Translations under genes and position numbers: made by a program
Shown: one piece after another, positions 1 to 6,683 of the stretch
How the letters are laid out: every line of letters begins with the position of its first letter
Numbering within the stretch: the stretch's first letter is position 1
NCBI GenBank assembly: GCA_016840305.1
Contig: JAEOSP010000533.1
Span: 1-7,256 of the forward strand
Reading direction: 5' to 3'
DNA length: 7,256 nt
Source: Candidatus Hodarchaeota archaeon
Lineage (GTDB): Archaea; Asgardarchaeota; Heimdallarchaeia; Hodarchaeales; Hodarchaeaceae
The notes under the pieces: generated by a model
The model's input: only the letters and a program-made list of their open reading frames with translations
What the model was told of the DNA's origin: nothing
The model's database searches: none

Positions 1-24
1 CAATTTTTTGACCATAGAAAGTAT

Positions 25-38
25 TATAAGGCCTTATA
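25..38. promoter_or_regulatory. 14-bp perfect palindrome, possible operator over a TATA box
   Basis: The sequence tataaggccttata is a perfect 14-bp inverted repeat with TATA-like edges. It lies about 80 nt upstream of the ABC transporter operon. A symmetric site of this kind is typical of a dimeric regulator, and its overlap with a TATA-like motif would allow a repressor to block TBP. A transcript started from here would have a leader of roughly 65-70 nt. The palindrome is seen directly; its role is inferred. It could also serve a gene left of the window. Confidence 0.35.
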
Positions 39-88
39 TTACTAAAAACTTCAGGACAGCGACGTTCATTATTACTGTTTGACTCTCG

Positions 89-100
89 AATAATATATAG
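89..100 (+). promoter_or_regulatory. TATA-like box upstream of the ABC operon
   Basis: The A/T block aataatatatag resembles an archaeal TATA box. Standard spacing (about 25 nt) would put the transcript start almost at the GTG codon at 120, giving a nearly leaderless mRNA. That sits awkwardly with the good Shine-Dalgarno at 109-114, so the upstream box within 25-38 may be the true promoter, or both may be used. Confidence 0.35.
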
Positions 101-119
101 CTCAAGAAGAGGGGTTATT

Positions 120-1079
120 GTGGTAATTCATGGAGAAAGCGAAGATTGGACACTTAATCTTGATAACCTTTCGCGTTCTTATGGAGATAAAAAAGCCCTT
201 ATTGATGTCTCATTGAAATGGAAGGAGGGAGTACTGGGATTAATTGGGCCAAACGGAGCAGGAAAATCTACATTACTAAAGATACTTTGTACAATCATTC
301 GGCCTGATCAAGGTTGGGCTAAGATTTTTGGGAAAGATGTAGTCAAAGAATCTTTTGAGGTAAGGAAACAAATTGGAGTATTATTTGAGAATCCAATATT
401 CCATCCAAACACACGAGTTTATCGCTCATTGGTTTGGGTTGGTAAACTTCGTGGATTAACTCCTGATGGCTCCAAACGTCAAACACTTGAGTTACTAGAA
501 TATTTTGGGCTGCAAGAAGCTAGTGATAATACTATCAAAGAACTTTCAGCTGGAATGAAGCAGAAATATGGATTAATCTATGCCACAATAGGAAATCCTT
601 CACTTATCTTATTAGATGAACCCACCTCAAATTTAGATCCAGGAGTAAGGAATTTATACAAATCTTACGTTAGTAGGTTAGTAAGAGAGCACCAGTGTAA
701 TTTTTTAATCTCAAGTCATGTTTTAGGGGAGCTAGATTCGTTATGTGATGAATTTGTTTTCCTCTTTAATGGAAAAGTGGCGGTTTCTGGAAAACGGGAA
801 GCTCTTAGAAAAAAGATACCCTCTTACCGTTATCGACTAATTACAAGTCAGGTTGAACAGTTGTCCTCCATCCTCAATAACGAAGGAATAGGAATTGAAT
901 CAACCAGTGTACGTGAAATTATTATTACTGTACCAGACGCAAACAAGCTGAAATTGCTTGATTCTCAGCTCCAAGAATTAGGAACATTCAAAGATCTCGA
1001 AATAATTAAGTTGGAATCAGAAATTGAATCACTGTATCATCATCTAAGCACCAAACATGAGGAAAAAAGGGGAAGGTAA
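120..1079 (+). CDS. ABC-2 type transporter ATP-binding protein
   Basis: This is the ATPase subunit of an ABC-2 exporter, acting on the cytoplasmic face to drive the two permeases that follow. Visible motifs: Walker A GPNGAGKST (43-51), signature LSAGMKQ (142-148), Walker B LILLDEP (162-168), D-loop SNLDP (170-174) and H-loop His200. The Q-loop position carries Glu90 (IGVLFEN), a substitution seen in some members of this class. Residues 230-319 form the C-terminal accessory domain usual in ABC-2/CcmA-like ATPases and end in an LESEIESLYHHL segment resembling the family's SLEDVFL motif. The start is GTG, five bases after GAGGGG (109-114); no other usable in-frame start lies upstream. The stop overlaps the next start (TAATG), so translation is probably coupled. 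The family is certain; the substrate is unknown. Confidence 0.96.
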   Translation: MVIHGESEDWTLNLDNLSRSYGDKKALIDVSLKWKEGVLGLIGPNGAGKSTLLKILCTIIRPDQGWAKIFGKDVVKESFEVRKQIGVLFENPIFHPNTRVYRSLVWVGKLRGLTPDGSKRQTLELLEYFGLQEASDNTIKELSAGMKQKYGLIYATIGNPSLILLDEPTSNLDPGVRNLYKSYVSRLVREHQCNFLISSHVLGELDSLCDEFVFLFNGKVAVSGKREALRKKIPSYRYRLITSQVEQLSSILNNEGIGIESTSVREIIITVPDANKLKLLDSQLQELGTFKDLEIIKLESEIESLYHHLSTKHEEKRGR

Positions 1080-2467
1080 TGACCAGCAAAGGTTCAAAAC
1101 TGAATAAAATCTCCTTAACTAAATTTTTCAAATCATATTCAGTAATTTCTCTCCTCCTTTTAACAGCGTCAATATCACTTATTGGGACTGATTATCTTTT
1201 CAATCAATTTATTTCTTCTGAATATCATCCTCCAAGAGAAATCCTTGCAGGGGAGATAATAGAACATTCTTTTGCTGTAGGTCGGGGACAAATCTTTTCA
1301 CTCAAAATAAGAACCAATGCTTCCTTGAACGTATTTGTTTTAACTAATTCATCACTTGAAAGTCATCTTATTGAAATTAATCCTGATGCGGTTATCTATA
1401 ATCAGACATCAACACTCTTTAAAGAAAAACTCTCTCTTTCAGAATATTCTGTCATTAAGCTTCTTTTTGATAATTCCGATTCAGATTTTGGAGTCAGAAT
1501 TCTTACTTCATCATTTTCTGTTGAAGGATTGGACTACGATGTATTGAGTGTATCATCTATTATTCTGGTACTTGCTTTCCTTTCTGAAATTATTATTCGA
1601 TTTAGGGGTAGAAAAACAGATAGAACTGATGGCTACTCCAAATATCAAACCCAAGAACGAGACTCCCACTTAATTTCCTCTCGCGATGGTGAAAAAGAGA
1701 CTAAAACAAGCTATTCATCAATGCAAGCTCTTCAATTATTGCTAACAAATGAAAGGACGATGTTTCCATCTAGTCTTCTTTTTGGGATTTTAATAAGTTC
1801 TTTTCTAATGGTGAATCCTTCCAACAAAATTCTATCGACAAATCCCACTATGGAATCCCTTACCATCTATCTCTCCTCATGGCTTGGCTCAGTACCAATA
1901 TTTTCGCTTATATGGATCTTAATCGTCATTTTAATAGGTTTCAGCTACTGTAAGTCAAAATATGAGACACATGAACTACGAAGGATTTTCACTCTTTCAA
2001 TAGACAAACGATTATATGCAGTAAGTATAATTCTCATTTTAGGAGGATCCAGTATTCTTCTTCTTCTAATTCCATATCTTACAGCATTTTTGATAGCGTA
2101 TTTGCGTTTTTTAACACTGCCTGATATTCCTTTTGTAATCATTCTCATCTTTTGGATGATTTCATGGGAAATCTTGATCCTTTTTAGTAGTTGTATTATA
2201 GGTCTCTATCTTCCAAGGTGGCCCTTGATTAGTATCGTATTTGGAGTTTATGCTCTTATTGTTATCGGCTTAGATATTAGTAAAATGATTTTTCCAGAAG
2301 GCTGGCTGTTACCTTTCCCCAACTACTTTCTTGATTTTATATCGCTATTTTCTTCGAGTAATTTGAGTGGTGAAAAAATTCTTCTCTTACTTGGCAGCTG
2401 TGTTATCTTAATATTTGGGATTTTATACATTTTCACTAAAACAATTGAAGGAATCCAAATTGAATAG
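1079..2467 (+). CDS. ABC-2 type permease with extracytoplasmic N-terminal domain (first of pair)
   Basis: This 462-residue membrane protein is the probable partner of the upstream ATPase. Predicted layout: helix 20-40, an extracytoplasmic beta-rich domain of about 41-154 with sequons at Asn80, Asn90 and Asn108, helix 155-174, a polar cytoplasmic loop 175-225, then about six helices (231-247, 268-289, 312-340, 349-377, 381-402, 432-453). After the second core helix, the segment HELRRIFTLSIDKRLYAVS (298-316) matches the ABC-2 pattern in which a charged stretch and a T-L-S-basic motif precede helix 3 and contact the ATPase. The ATG overlaps the previous stop and is preceded by GGGGAAGG (1069-1076). 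The next gene encodes a protein with the same plan, so a heterodimeric exporter is likely. The ABC-2 assignment rests on topology, motif and context; the N-terminal domain was not recognised as a named family. Confidence 0.85.
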   Translation: MTSKGSKLNKISLTKFFKSYSVISLLLLTASISLIGTDYLFNQFISSEYHPPREILAGEIIEHSFAVGRGQIFSLKIRTNASLNVFVLTNSSLESHLIEINPDAVIYNQTSTLFKEKLSLSEYSVIKLLFDNSDSDFGVRILTSSFSVEGLDYDVLSVSSIILVLAFLSEIIIRFRGRKTDRTDGYSKYQTQERDSHLISSRDGEKETKTSYSSMQALQLLLTNERTMFPSSLLFGILISSFLMVNPSNKILSTNPTMESLTIYLSSWLGSVPIFSLIWILIVILIGFSYCKSKYETHELRRIFTLSIDKRLYAVSIILILGGSSILLLLIPYLTAFLIAYLRFLTLPDIPFVIILIFWMISWEILILFSSCIIGLYLPRWPLISIVFGVYALIVIGLDISKMIFPEGWLLPFPNYFLDFISLFSSSNLSGEKILLLLGSCVILIFGILYIFTKTIEGIQIE

Positions 2468-2497
2468 GGAATTGAATGGAGTATAAGTGGTGATTGT

Positions 2498-3961
2498 GTG
2501 ATCTTACAACGTTACAAGCTCATTACGAATATCCAACAAAGTAGAAAGAAAATTAATCGATTCCTAGATAAAATGACATTTAGATCGTTATGCTTTTTGG
2601 TTATCGGATGCCTTGTGATTGGGGAATTAATTCTAGCTTTTTCTGCTCCTCCTACTCAGTGGAAAGTTGCAGATAACTTAGATCAGCCACTAGATCCACA
2701 GGAAATTCGTCGTATTAGGTATGAATATTCAGTTGCGACAGGCCAAACAATACAGCTTAATATCACAACCACACTCCCTTCAATTGTTAAATTGATACCT
2801 GTAGTCTTTGGGGAAGGTGAAATAAAATATTTGGATCCAAGCCCCTTTATTAGTTCTGAAACTTCACACCATTTGTTTAAACTACCCCAAGCTAGGTCTT
2901 TTACAGTATATCGTCTTTTTATTGTAAATCCACACGATAAACCATTATCGTATGAAGGCTATATTATCAATACTGGTATGAATTTGGACCTCCTCTGGGT
3001 TCCCTTGTTATTAGTCTTCCTTTATTGTATTATGATTTTGGGACAGATGGGGATTCAAAAGCCATTAACATTTCTAATTAGAAATAAGAAAAAAAATTCT
3101 GTAGGTTCCTTTATTTCTTCCTTATTTTTTCGCTTAAAAGCCTTATTAGAATTAGAAAAGCACGAATCTGGTTTATTTCGAATGATCCTTATCCCTATTA
3201 TTCTCTGGGTCATAATACGACCAATGATAACAATAAGAATATACTATCCTGGTACTCCTGCGTGGTATTTTGTTCTAAGAACGACAGAACGATATCTTAT
3301 TTCTTCTTTAGGGATTGGATTAATGCTTTTGGCCATCTTGATTGTATTAGACACCATAGAAAATATTGTTGGAAAGAAAATAAGAGGAGATATTATGTAC
3401 ACGCTCTCCCTTCCTGTAAAACGTGGAGAATGGGTATTTAGCTCTTTAATCTGGCCATTTTATCGATATGGATTTATATTTTCCCTTATTTTTCTGATAA
3501 AAGCTTTTGTTATTAGTATACAAATAAAATTAGTTTTTCCCTGGTTGTCTTTATTCAGTTGGCTTCTATTTTTCTTAATGTCCTTCCTCACCTGGATTTC
3601 TCTAGGTATATTGATCTCATTAACTTCAAAGGAAAGAATTGGTGCACTTATGAAAGGAATCCTGCTCCTCTTTTTTAGTCTTTTTTCAATTCATTACTAT
3701 GGGGTAGGATATCTTGAATATTTTGGAGAATATGGGATTCTGTTTAGTTTGGAAGGTTTAGCTTATTCATCATGGTATAGATTCGAAACTTTTACCTTCA
3801 GATATCCTACTGATGCTTTACCACTTATTGTTAAAGGTAACATAGTTTATTCCCTTCCAGATGTCGAAGCACTACTTAATTATACCTTTCTAACCAGTAT
3901 TTGGCTTTTTTTCTTGATTTTTCTTATTATCATTGTTATTAAGAAGCGGTCGGTTAATTAA
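2498..3961 (+). CDS. ABC-2 type permease with extracytoplasmic N-terminal domain (second of pair)
   Basis: This second permease (487 residues) has the same architecture as its neighbour: helix 29-48, an extracytoplasmic beta-rich domain of about 50-160 (sequon at Asn88), helix 163-183, a basic cytoplasmic loop 184-225, and core helices near 227-246, 265-284, 322-340, 347-372, 384-402 and 463-481. The stretch DIMYTLSLPVKRGEW (298-312) is a clear ABC-2 coupling motif and fixes the family. The extracytoplasmic domain resembles that of the previous protein: a V-x-x-GQ-x-x-x-L-x-I core occurs near 79-89 here and 67-77 there. The start is GTG with GGTGA at 2489-2493, four bases upstream, an excellent match to the archaeal anti-SD. 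The gap to the previous gene is 30 nt, so they share an operon. Loop 403-462, between the last two helices, is long and probably exposed. Confidence 0.9.
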   Translation: MILQRYKLITNIQQSRKKINRFLDKMTFRSLCFLVIGCLVIGELILAFSAPPTQWKVADNLDQPLDPQEIRRIRYEYSVATGQTIQLNITTTLPSIVKLIPVVFGEGEIKYLDPSPFISSETSHHLFKLPQARSFTVYRLFIVNPHDKPLSYEGYIINTGMNLDLLWVPLLLVFLYCIMILGQMGIQKPLTFLIRNKKKNSVGSFISSLFFRLKALLELEKHESGLFRMILIPIILWVIIRPMITIRIYYPGTPAWYFVLRTTERYLISSLGIGLMLLAILIVLDTIENIVGKKIRGDIMYTLSLPVKRGEWVFSSLIWPFYRYGFIFSLIFLIKAFVISIQIKLVFPWLSLFSWLLFFLMSFLTWISLGILISLTSKERIGALMKGILLLFFSLFSIHYYGVGYLEYFGEYGILFSLEGLAYSSWYRFETFTFRYPTDALPLIVKGNIVYSLPDVEALLNYTFLTSIWLFFLIFLIIIVIKKRSVN

Positions 3962-4036
3962 ATTGGATAATCTCAGAATAAAATACTCGCCTGTAAACTT
4001 GGTTTTAAGATTACTGTGTAGAATTATTCTAGATGG

Positions 4037-4054
4037 TTTTTTTCGTTTTCGTGT
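4037..4054 (+). terminator. oligo-T tract, possible terminator of the ABC operon
   Basis: T7 followed by cgttttcgt lies about 75 nt after the second permease stop. Archaeal RNA polymerase commonly terminates at T-tracts without a hairpin, so this is a reasonable end point for the three-gene transcript. No strong hairpin precedes it. Confidence 0.35.
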
Positions 4055-4156
4055 GGATAGGAATATCTTTTCTCACTCACATAGGTTAATTTTTCAGAAA
4101 TTGCGTTCTCCAGATCCTGATTTCATAGAATATTGACCATACTTCTTTGGGAACAT

Positions 4157-4199
4157 AATCTAATTCAAGAGTAGTAGATTCTATTGCTTGATTAGGATT
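4157..4199. repeat. imperfect inverted repeat in convergent intergenic region
   Basis: Arms aatctaattcaag (4157-4169) and cttgattaggatt (4187-4199) pair over 12 bp with one bulged base on each side, around a 17-nt loop that contains a small tag/cta stem. It sits just after the stop codon of the minus-strand gene and could act as a 3' stem or as a barrier between convergent transcripts. No T-run follows directly on either strand. Confidence 0.4.
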
Positions 4200-4207
4200 A
4201 TTTACAG

Positions 4208-4798
4208 TCACTTTACTTTCTCAGAGATAGTTTTCTTTCCTTTTTTCCGGAAGCGGATGATTACTACAAATAGTAGTAGAGATAGAACTTCTGAAAGCAA
4301 GAACCCTGGAGCTGGTGACCAACCAGAATAAATAATAATCGCAGTGGCTTTACCGCATACTTCAGCAATCTCAGTTTCGAGATGAACCCAGACGTAAAAA
4401 CCAGCACCAGTATCGTCGGGAGGAGTTCGTACCACGCCATTGGTTGCATTGAAAGTAATATTTTGGCCTATTCCTACCTCTACACGAGACACATTCCATT
4501 CAGACTCGGGCGTAATTACCAATGTGATATTGGATGTGGAATTAGCAAATAGATGACAGTTGAATTGCACAATAGCTTCATTCATTACAGATTGCGAAAG
4601 TAGATAGTCTTCTTCCTGGCCACCTTGAATATGAAAATATTTCTCATTGTACCAGTATGACGCTACAGACTCATGAATGTTGAAGGGGGAATTGAAAGGT
4701 AATAGAAAAAGGAGAAGAAGCAAGAAAAGAGGAAAAAACCTGTAAAAAAACTTTAACTGATAGAATCTCGACAAATGTAAGTCATAACCTCTGAACAA
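4208..4798 (-). CDS. small surface protein with PGF-like C-terminal sorting signal
   Basis: The function is unknown. This 196-residue protein looks secreted and membrane-anchored. A basic N-terminus is followed by a very hydrophobic helix (21-35). Residues 40-160 form a beta-rich extracytoplasmic domain with two cysteines (81, 148) that could pair and five sequons within 35 residues (Asn86, 90, 102, 113, 117). The end is tripartite: SPAPGF (161-166), a hydrophobic helix (167-182), and a basic tail RFRKKGKK. This resembles the PGF-CTERM class of archaeal signals processed by archaeosortases and could equally be a plain C-terminal anchor. The start is uncertain: TTG at 4798 is the first usable codon in this frame, has no adjacent Shine-Dalgarno (GAGGT lies about 20 nt upstream), and no in-frame ATG or GTG was found upstream. 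A TATA-like box at 4837-4846 fits a short leader. Confidence 0.75.
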   Translation of the reverse strand: MFRGYDLHLSRFYQLKFFYRFFPLFLLLLLFLLPFNSPFNIHESVASYWYNEKYFHIQGGQEEDYLLSQSVMNEAIVQFNCHLFANSTSNITLVITPESEWNVSRVEVGIGQNITFNATNGVVRTPPDDTGAGFYVWVHLETEIAEVCGKATAIIIYSGWSPAPGFLLSEVLSLLLFVVIIRFRKKGKKTISEKVK

Positions 4799-4836
4799 AT
4801 AGAATGTTGAAGGATTTACCTCATTTAAAAAGGAAA

Positions 4837-4885
4837 GAATATATTAAGTCATCCCCTCTTGAAAGAGGTTTGACTTCTTATAATC
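4837..4885. promoter_or_regulatory. symmetric divergent promoter/operator element
   Basis: An inverted repeat spans 4846-4876: outer arms aagtca (4846-4851) and tgactt (4871-4876), inner arms cctct (4855-4859) and agagg (4864-4868), and a tgaa centre. TATA-like boxes flank it at nearly equal distance: gaatatatta on the left (read leftward toward the surface protein gene) and cttataatc on the right (read toward the 42-codon ORF). This is what a shared operator between divergent promoters looks like. The pairing is seen; the function is inferred. An RNA hairpin is the alternative. Confidence 0.45.
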
Positions 4886-4900
4886 TGAATTATTAAAATA

Positions 4901-5029
4901 ATGAAAGTAACTGTTTCTAGAAGGACATTTAGATATAAAATCAGAATAGAATGGACCGTTACTGAAGTTACCGTGAGAAATCGCTACAAAGAGCTTGTCC
5001 GTAAACTCAGTATTGAAATCACCGTTTAA
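4901..5029 (+). CDS. hypothetical 42-residue basic protein with internal repeat
   Basis: This short ORF runs ATG to TAA, with an in-frame stop upstream at 4886. The product is basic and strand-prone, with alternating V/T/I and charged residues. It consists of two similar halves: residues 2-20 start KVTV and end IEWTV; residues 22-42 start EVTV and end IEITV. The codons for the shared residues differ mostly at synonymous positions (gta act gtt against gtt acc gtg; ata gaa against att gaa), which favours real coding. It lies divergently from the surface protein gene behind a TATA-like box at 4877-4885. No Shine-Dalgarno is seen, and predicted TATA spacing puts the transcript start slightly past the ATG, which counts against it. 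The family is not recognised. It ends just before the insertion sequence. Confidence 0.35.
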   Translation: MKVTVSRRTFRYKIRIEWTVTEVTVRNRYKELVRKLSIEITV

Positions 5030-5112
5030 TTCTATCGAATCGTTTTACTTAAATCTGAATAAACTAATTTTCGGGGTGTTCTTCATTCTTTTCTACTTTT
5101 TTTTTAATAATT

Positions 5113-6441
5113 TCACGAACGCGCACCTCTCTTTTGTCGTACTTCTGTATACATAGAATCAAAAATCCCCAAAAGAGAATCTCTAAACTCTCTAGGAGTA
5201 TCCAGCCAATTGACAAGTATAGTGAGAAGAGGGGCGATAGGTTCTGAAGTAAGCCCTCTAACCAGCTTTTTGGCTGTAGAATGTACGCGTACTTCAGTTT
5301 TTAATGATGCAGAATGGAAATTTTGACGAGATTTGAGGAGTGTATAAATAATGACAAGTAATTTCCGAGCTAATGCGACCATTGCTACTCGACCTGGTTT
5401 CCTTGCAGCTAGTCGTCTATACCAAGCTTTCAAAGGATTATTTTTCGCTCGTAAGGAAGCTCGAGCGGCTTGAAAAAGGATTCGTCTGACGTGGACATTA
5501 CCTCGCTTTGTAATATGACCTCGAGAAGTTTTTCCTCCAGAACTATAGATTCGTGGACATAAACCAGCCCAAGAAGTGATTTGAGACTTGGAAGGAAATC
5601 TATCAATTCTTCCGATCTCGAACAATAGATGTAAGGCACTAACACCCGATATTCCAGGAATTGAGTTTAAAATGCTAAGAGATTCACGAATTGAGGGTTC
5701 TTTTAAGTTTTGAGCTAACCTCGAATCGATAACCGAACACGCCTGAGCGCGTTCCAACAATCCACGTAAAGCTATCTCAAGGGTTAACCTTGCTTCAGAG
5801 GGTAATGCAGGGGTTAAAAAGGTTTTCAAGGCTTTTTCCTTTTTTTCAACAGCATTCCTTAGTCGAGTTGTAGGACAATTTGCTTTCAAATCATTAAATG
5901 TGCCACCTTGGGCCAATACGGTCACAGCATATAAAGCTAAGTGTGTACTAATGCTAGAACTAAAAGTACTAGGTTTACGTTGAAATTCGTCTAACACTTT
6001 ATGGATAACGTTTTTTTTACGGGTTATTTCCTCTACAATACTATTTCGAAGACGACACAGCTCTTTAATTTCAGTAGATTTTCCTAAATCAATATTAGAG
6101 GGAGATATAAATCCTGCTCGTAAACAACGAGCAATCCACATCGCATCCTTAACATCAGTTTTAGGTCGAGTCTTTAATTTAATGGTAGAAGAATTAAATA
6201 CCATGACAGTAATTGATTCAGGACAAGATTTGTATAACGCTCGCCAATAGATACTTGTCGATTCCATTGCTACTTTAGAAGTTCCTAATCGTAAGCATTC
6301 CTCCCAAAGACGTCGGTTACCCTCAGGTGAATTTTCAAACGATCCGTGAAGAAAATCTTTCCCTGTAACGTCAAACCAAGCGACTTCAATCATTTTCTTG
6401 TGGACATCGCAACCACAAAATTCAAATATTTGAGTTTTCAT
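5113..6441 (-). CDS. IS110-family transposase (DEDD/serine recombinase)
   Basis: This recombinase catalyses excision and insertion of the element, in characterised relatives guided by a bridge RNA. The N-terminal RuvC-like domain carries the DEDD set: Asp12 (GCDVHKK), Glu60 (AMESTSIYW), Asp96 and Asp99 (KTDVKDA). A long helical middle region (125-250) follows. The C-terminal domain has the LNSIPGISGVSAL segment (258-270) and the SSGGKTSRGHITKRGN block (300-315), where Ser300/Ser301 supplies the nucleophile position of the family. At 442 residues it is somewhat long; about 70 residues follow the usual last helix (355-370). The ATG at 6441 is preceded at nine bases by GAGG (6452-6455). There are no internal stops and all catalytic residues are present, so it is probably functional. 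The non-coding stretch upstream, rather than downstream, points to the IS110 subgroup over IS1111. Confidence 0.95.
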   Translation of the reverse strand: MKTQIFEFCGCDVHKKMIEVAWFDVTGKDFLHGSFENSPEGNRRLWEECLRLGTSKVAMESTSIYWRALYKSCPESITVMVFNSSTIKLKTRPKTDVKDAMWIARCLRAGFISPSNIDLGKSTEIKELCRLRNSIVEEITRKKNVIHKVLDEFQRKPSTFSSSISTHLALYAVTVLAQGGTFNDLKANCPTTRLRNAVEKKEKALKTFLTPALPSEARLTLEIALRGLLERAQACSVIDSRLAQNLKEPSIRESLSILNSIPGISGVSALHLLFEIGRIDRFPSKSQITSWAGLCPRIYSSGGKTSRGHITKRGNVHVRRILFQAARASLRAKNNPLKAWYRRLAARKPGRVAMVALARKLLVIIYTLLKSRQNFHSASLKTEVRVHSTAKKLVRGLTSEPIAPLLTILVNWLDTPREFRDSLLGIFDSMYTEVRQKRGARS

Positions 6442-6447
6442 TAACTT

Positions 6448-6616
6448 ATTGCCTCGTTATTGCTGTTAGCGAACTCTTGGGTGTGGATCGATTTTTCTAC
6501 ACGTCCTCCTATTGTAGGGGTACAACAGTTAAAACGATGGCCAAGAATGACCAGTTTTCTTTAGAAGCTCGAAGCTTAAAGAAAGAGACGGTCAGTTTAG
6601 CTAACAGTGAGGCAAT
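6448..6616 (-). ncRNA. candidate bridge RNA of the IS110 element
   Basis: This 169-nt stretch lies directly upstream of the transposase start and folds as a closed structure. The outer stem pairs attgcctc (6448-6455) with gaggcaat (6609-6616) and ctgttagc (6463-6470) with gctaacag (6600-6607), with a 7/1 internal bulge. Inside are two arms. Arm A (6548-6594) has tgacc/ggtca, tttcttt/aaagaaa and aagc/gctt stems. Arm B is closed by tcttgg (6475-6480) with ccaaga (6541-6546); it holds an 8-bp hairpin at 6509-6528 (CCCC loop on the transcribed strand) and a weaker stem 6481-6502. In characterised IS110 elements such as IS621 a bridge RNA of about 177 nt sits in this position and strand, with internal loops that pair with donor and target. 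The structure is seen in the sequence; the bridge role is inferred. Confidence 0.7.
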
Positions 6617-6662
6617 TTCGTCTGTATCTATATGAAAATATTCCCTCTACTCGTAACAAAGG

Positions 6663-6672
6663 TTTTTAAAAA
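6663..6672 (-). promoter_or_regulatory. weak TATA-like box for the bridge RNA/transposase transcript
   Basis: The block tttttaaaaa, read on the minus strand, is about 50 nt upstream of the candidate RNA. Archaeal spacing would start transcription near 6641, just before the outer stem at 6616, so one transcript could carry both the structured RNA and the transposase message. The box is weak and unsupported by a clear BRE. Confidence 0.3.
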
Positions 6673-6683
6673 TCCGTACAGTC

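Larger units (their letters stand above)
3962..4207. other. convergent intergenic region
   Basis: These 246 bases separate the end of the permease operon (+) from the end of the small surface protein gene (-). They hold a T7 tract and an imperfect hairpin, listed separately. A plus-strand frame open to 4136 from a TTG is judged spurious. Nothing else is seen here. Confidence 0.6.

Noticed and set aside
1945..2148. 67-codon minus-strand frame antisense to the first permease.
   Set aside because: Basic, low-information antisense frame inside a well-supported gene; no start signal.
3933..4136. 67-codon plus-strand frame overlapping the end of the second permease, with a second TTG at 3963.
   Set aside because: Only TTG starts, no convincing Shine-Dalgarno, arginine-rich low-information product, and it reads through the T-tract of the likely terminator. 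Probably chance.
5430..5645. 71-codon minus-strand frame inside the transposase gene.
   Set aside because: It is an alternative frame of an intact, well-conserved transposase with catalytic motifs in the main frame.
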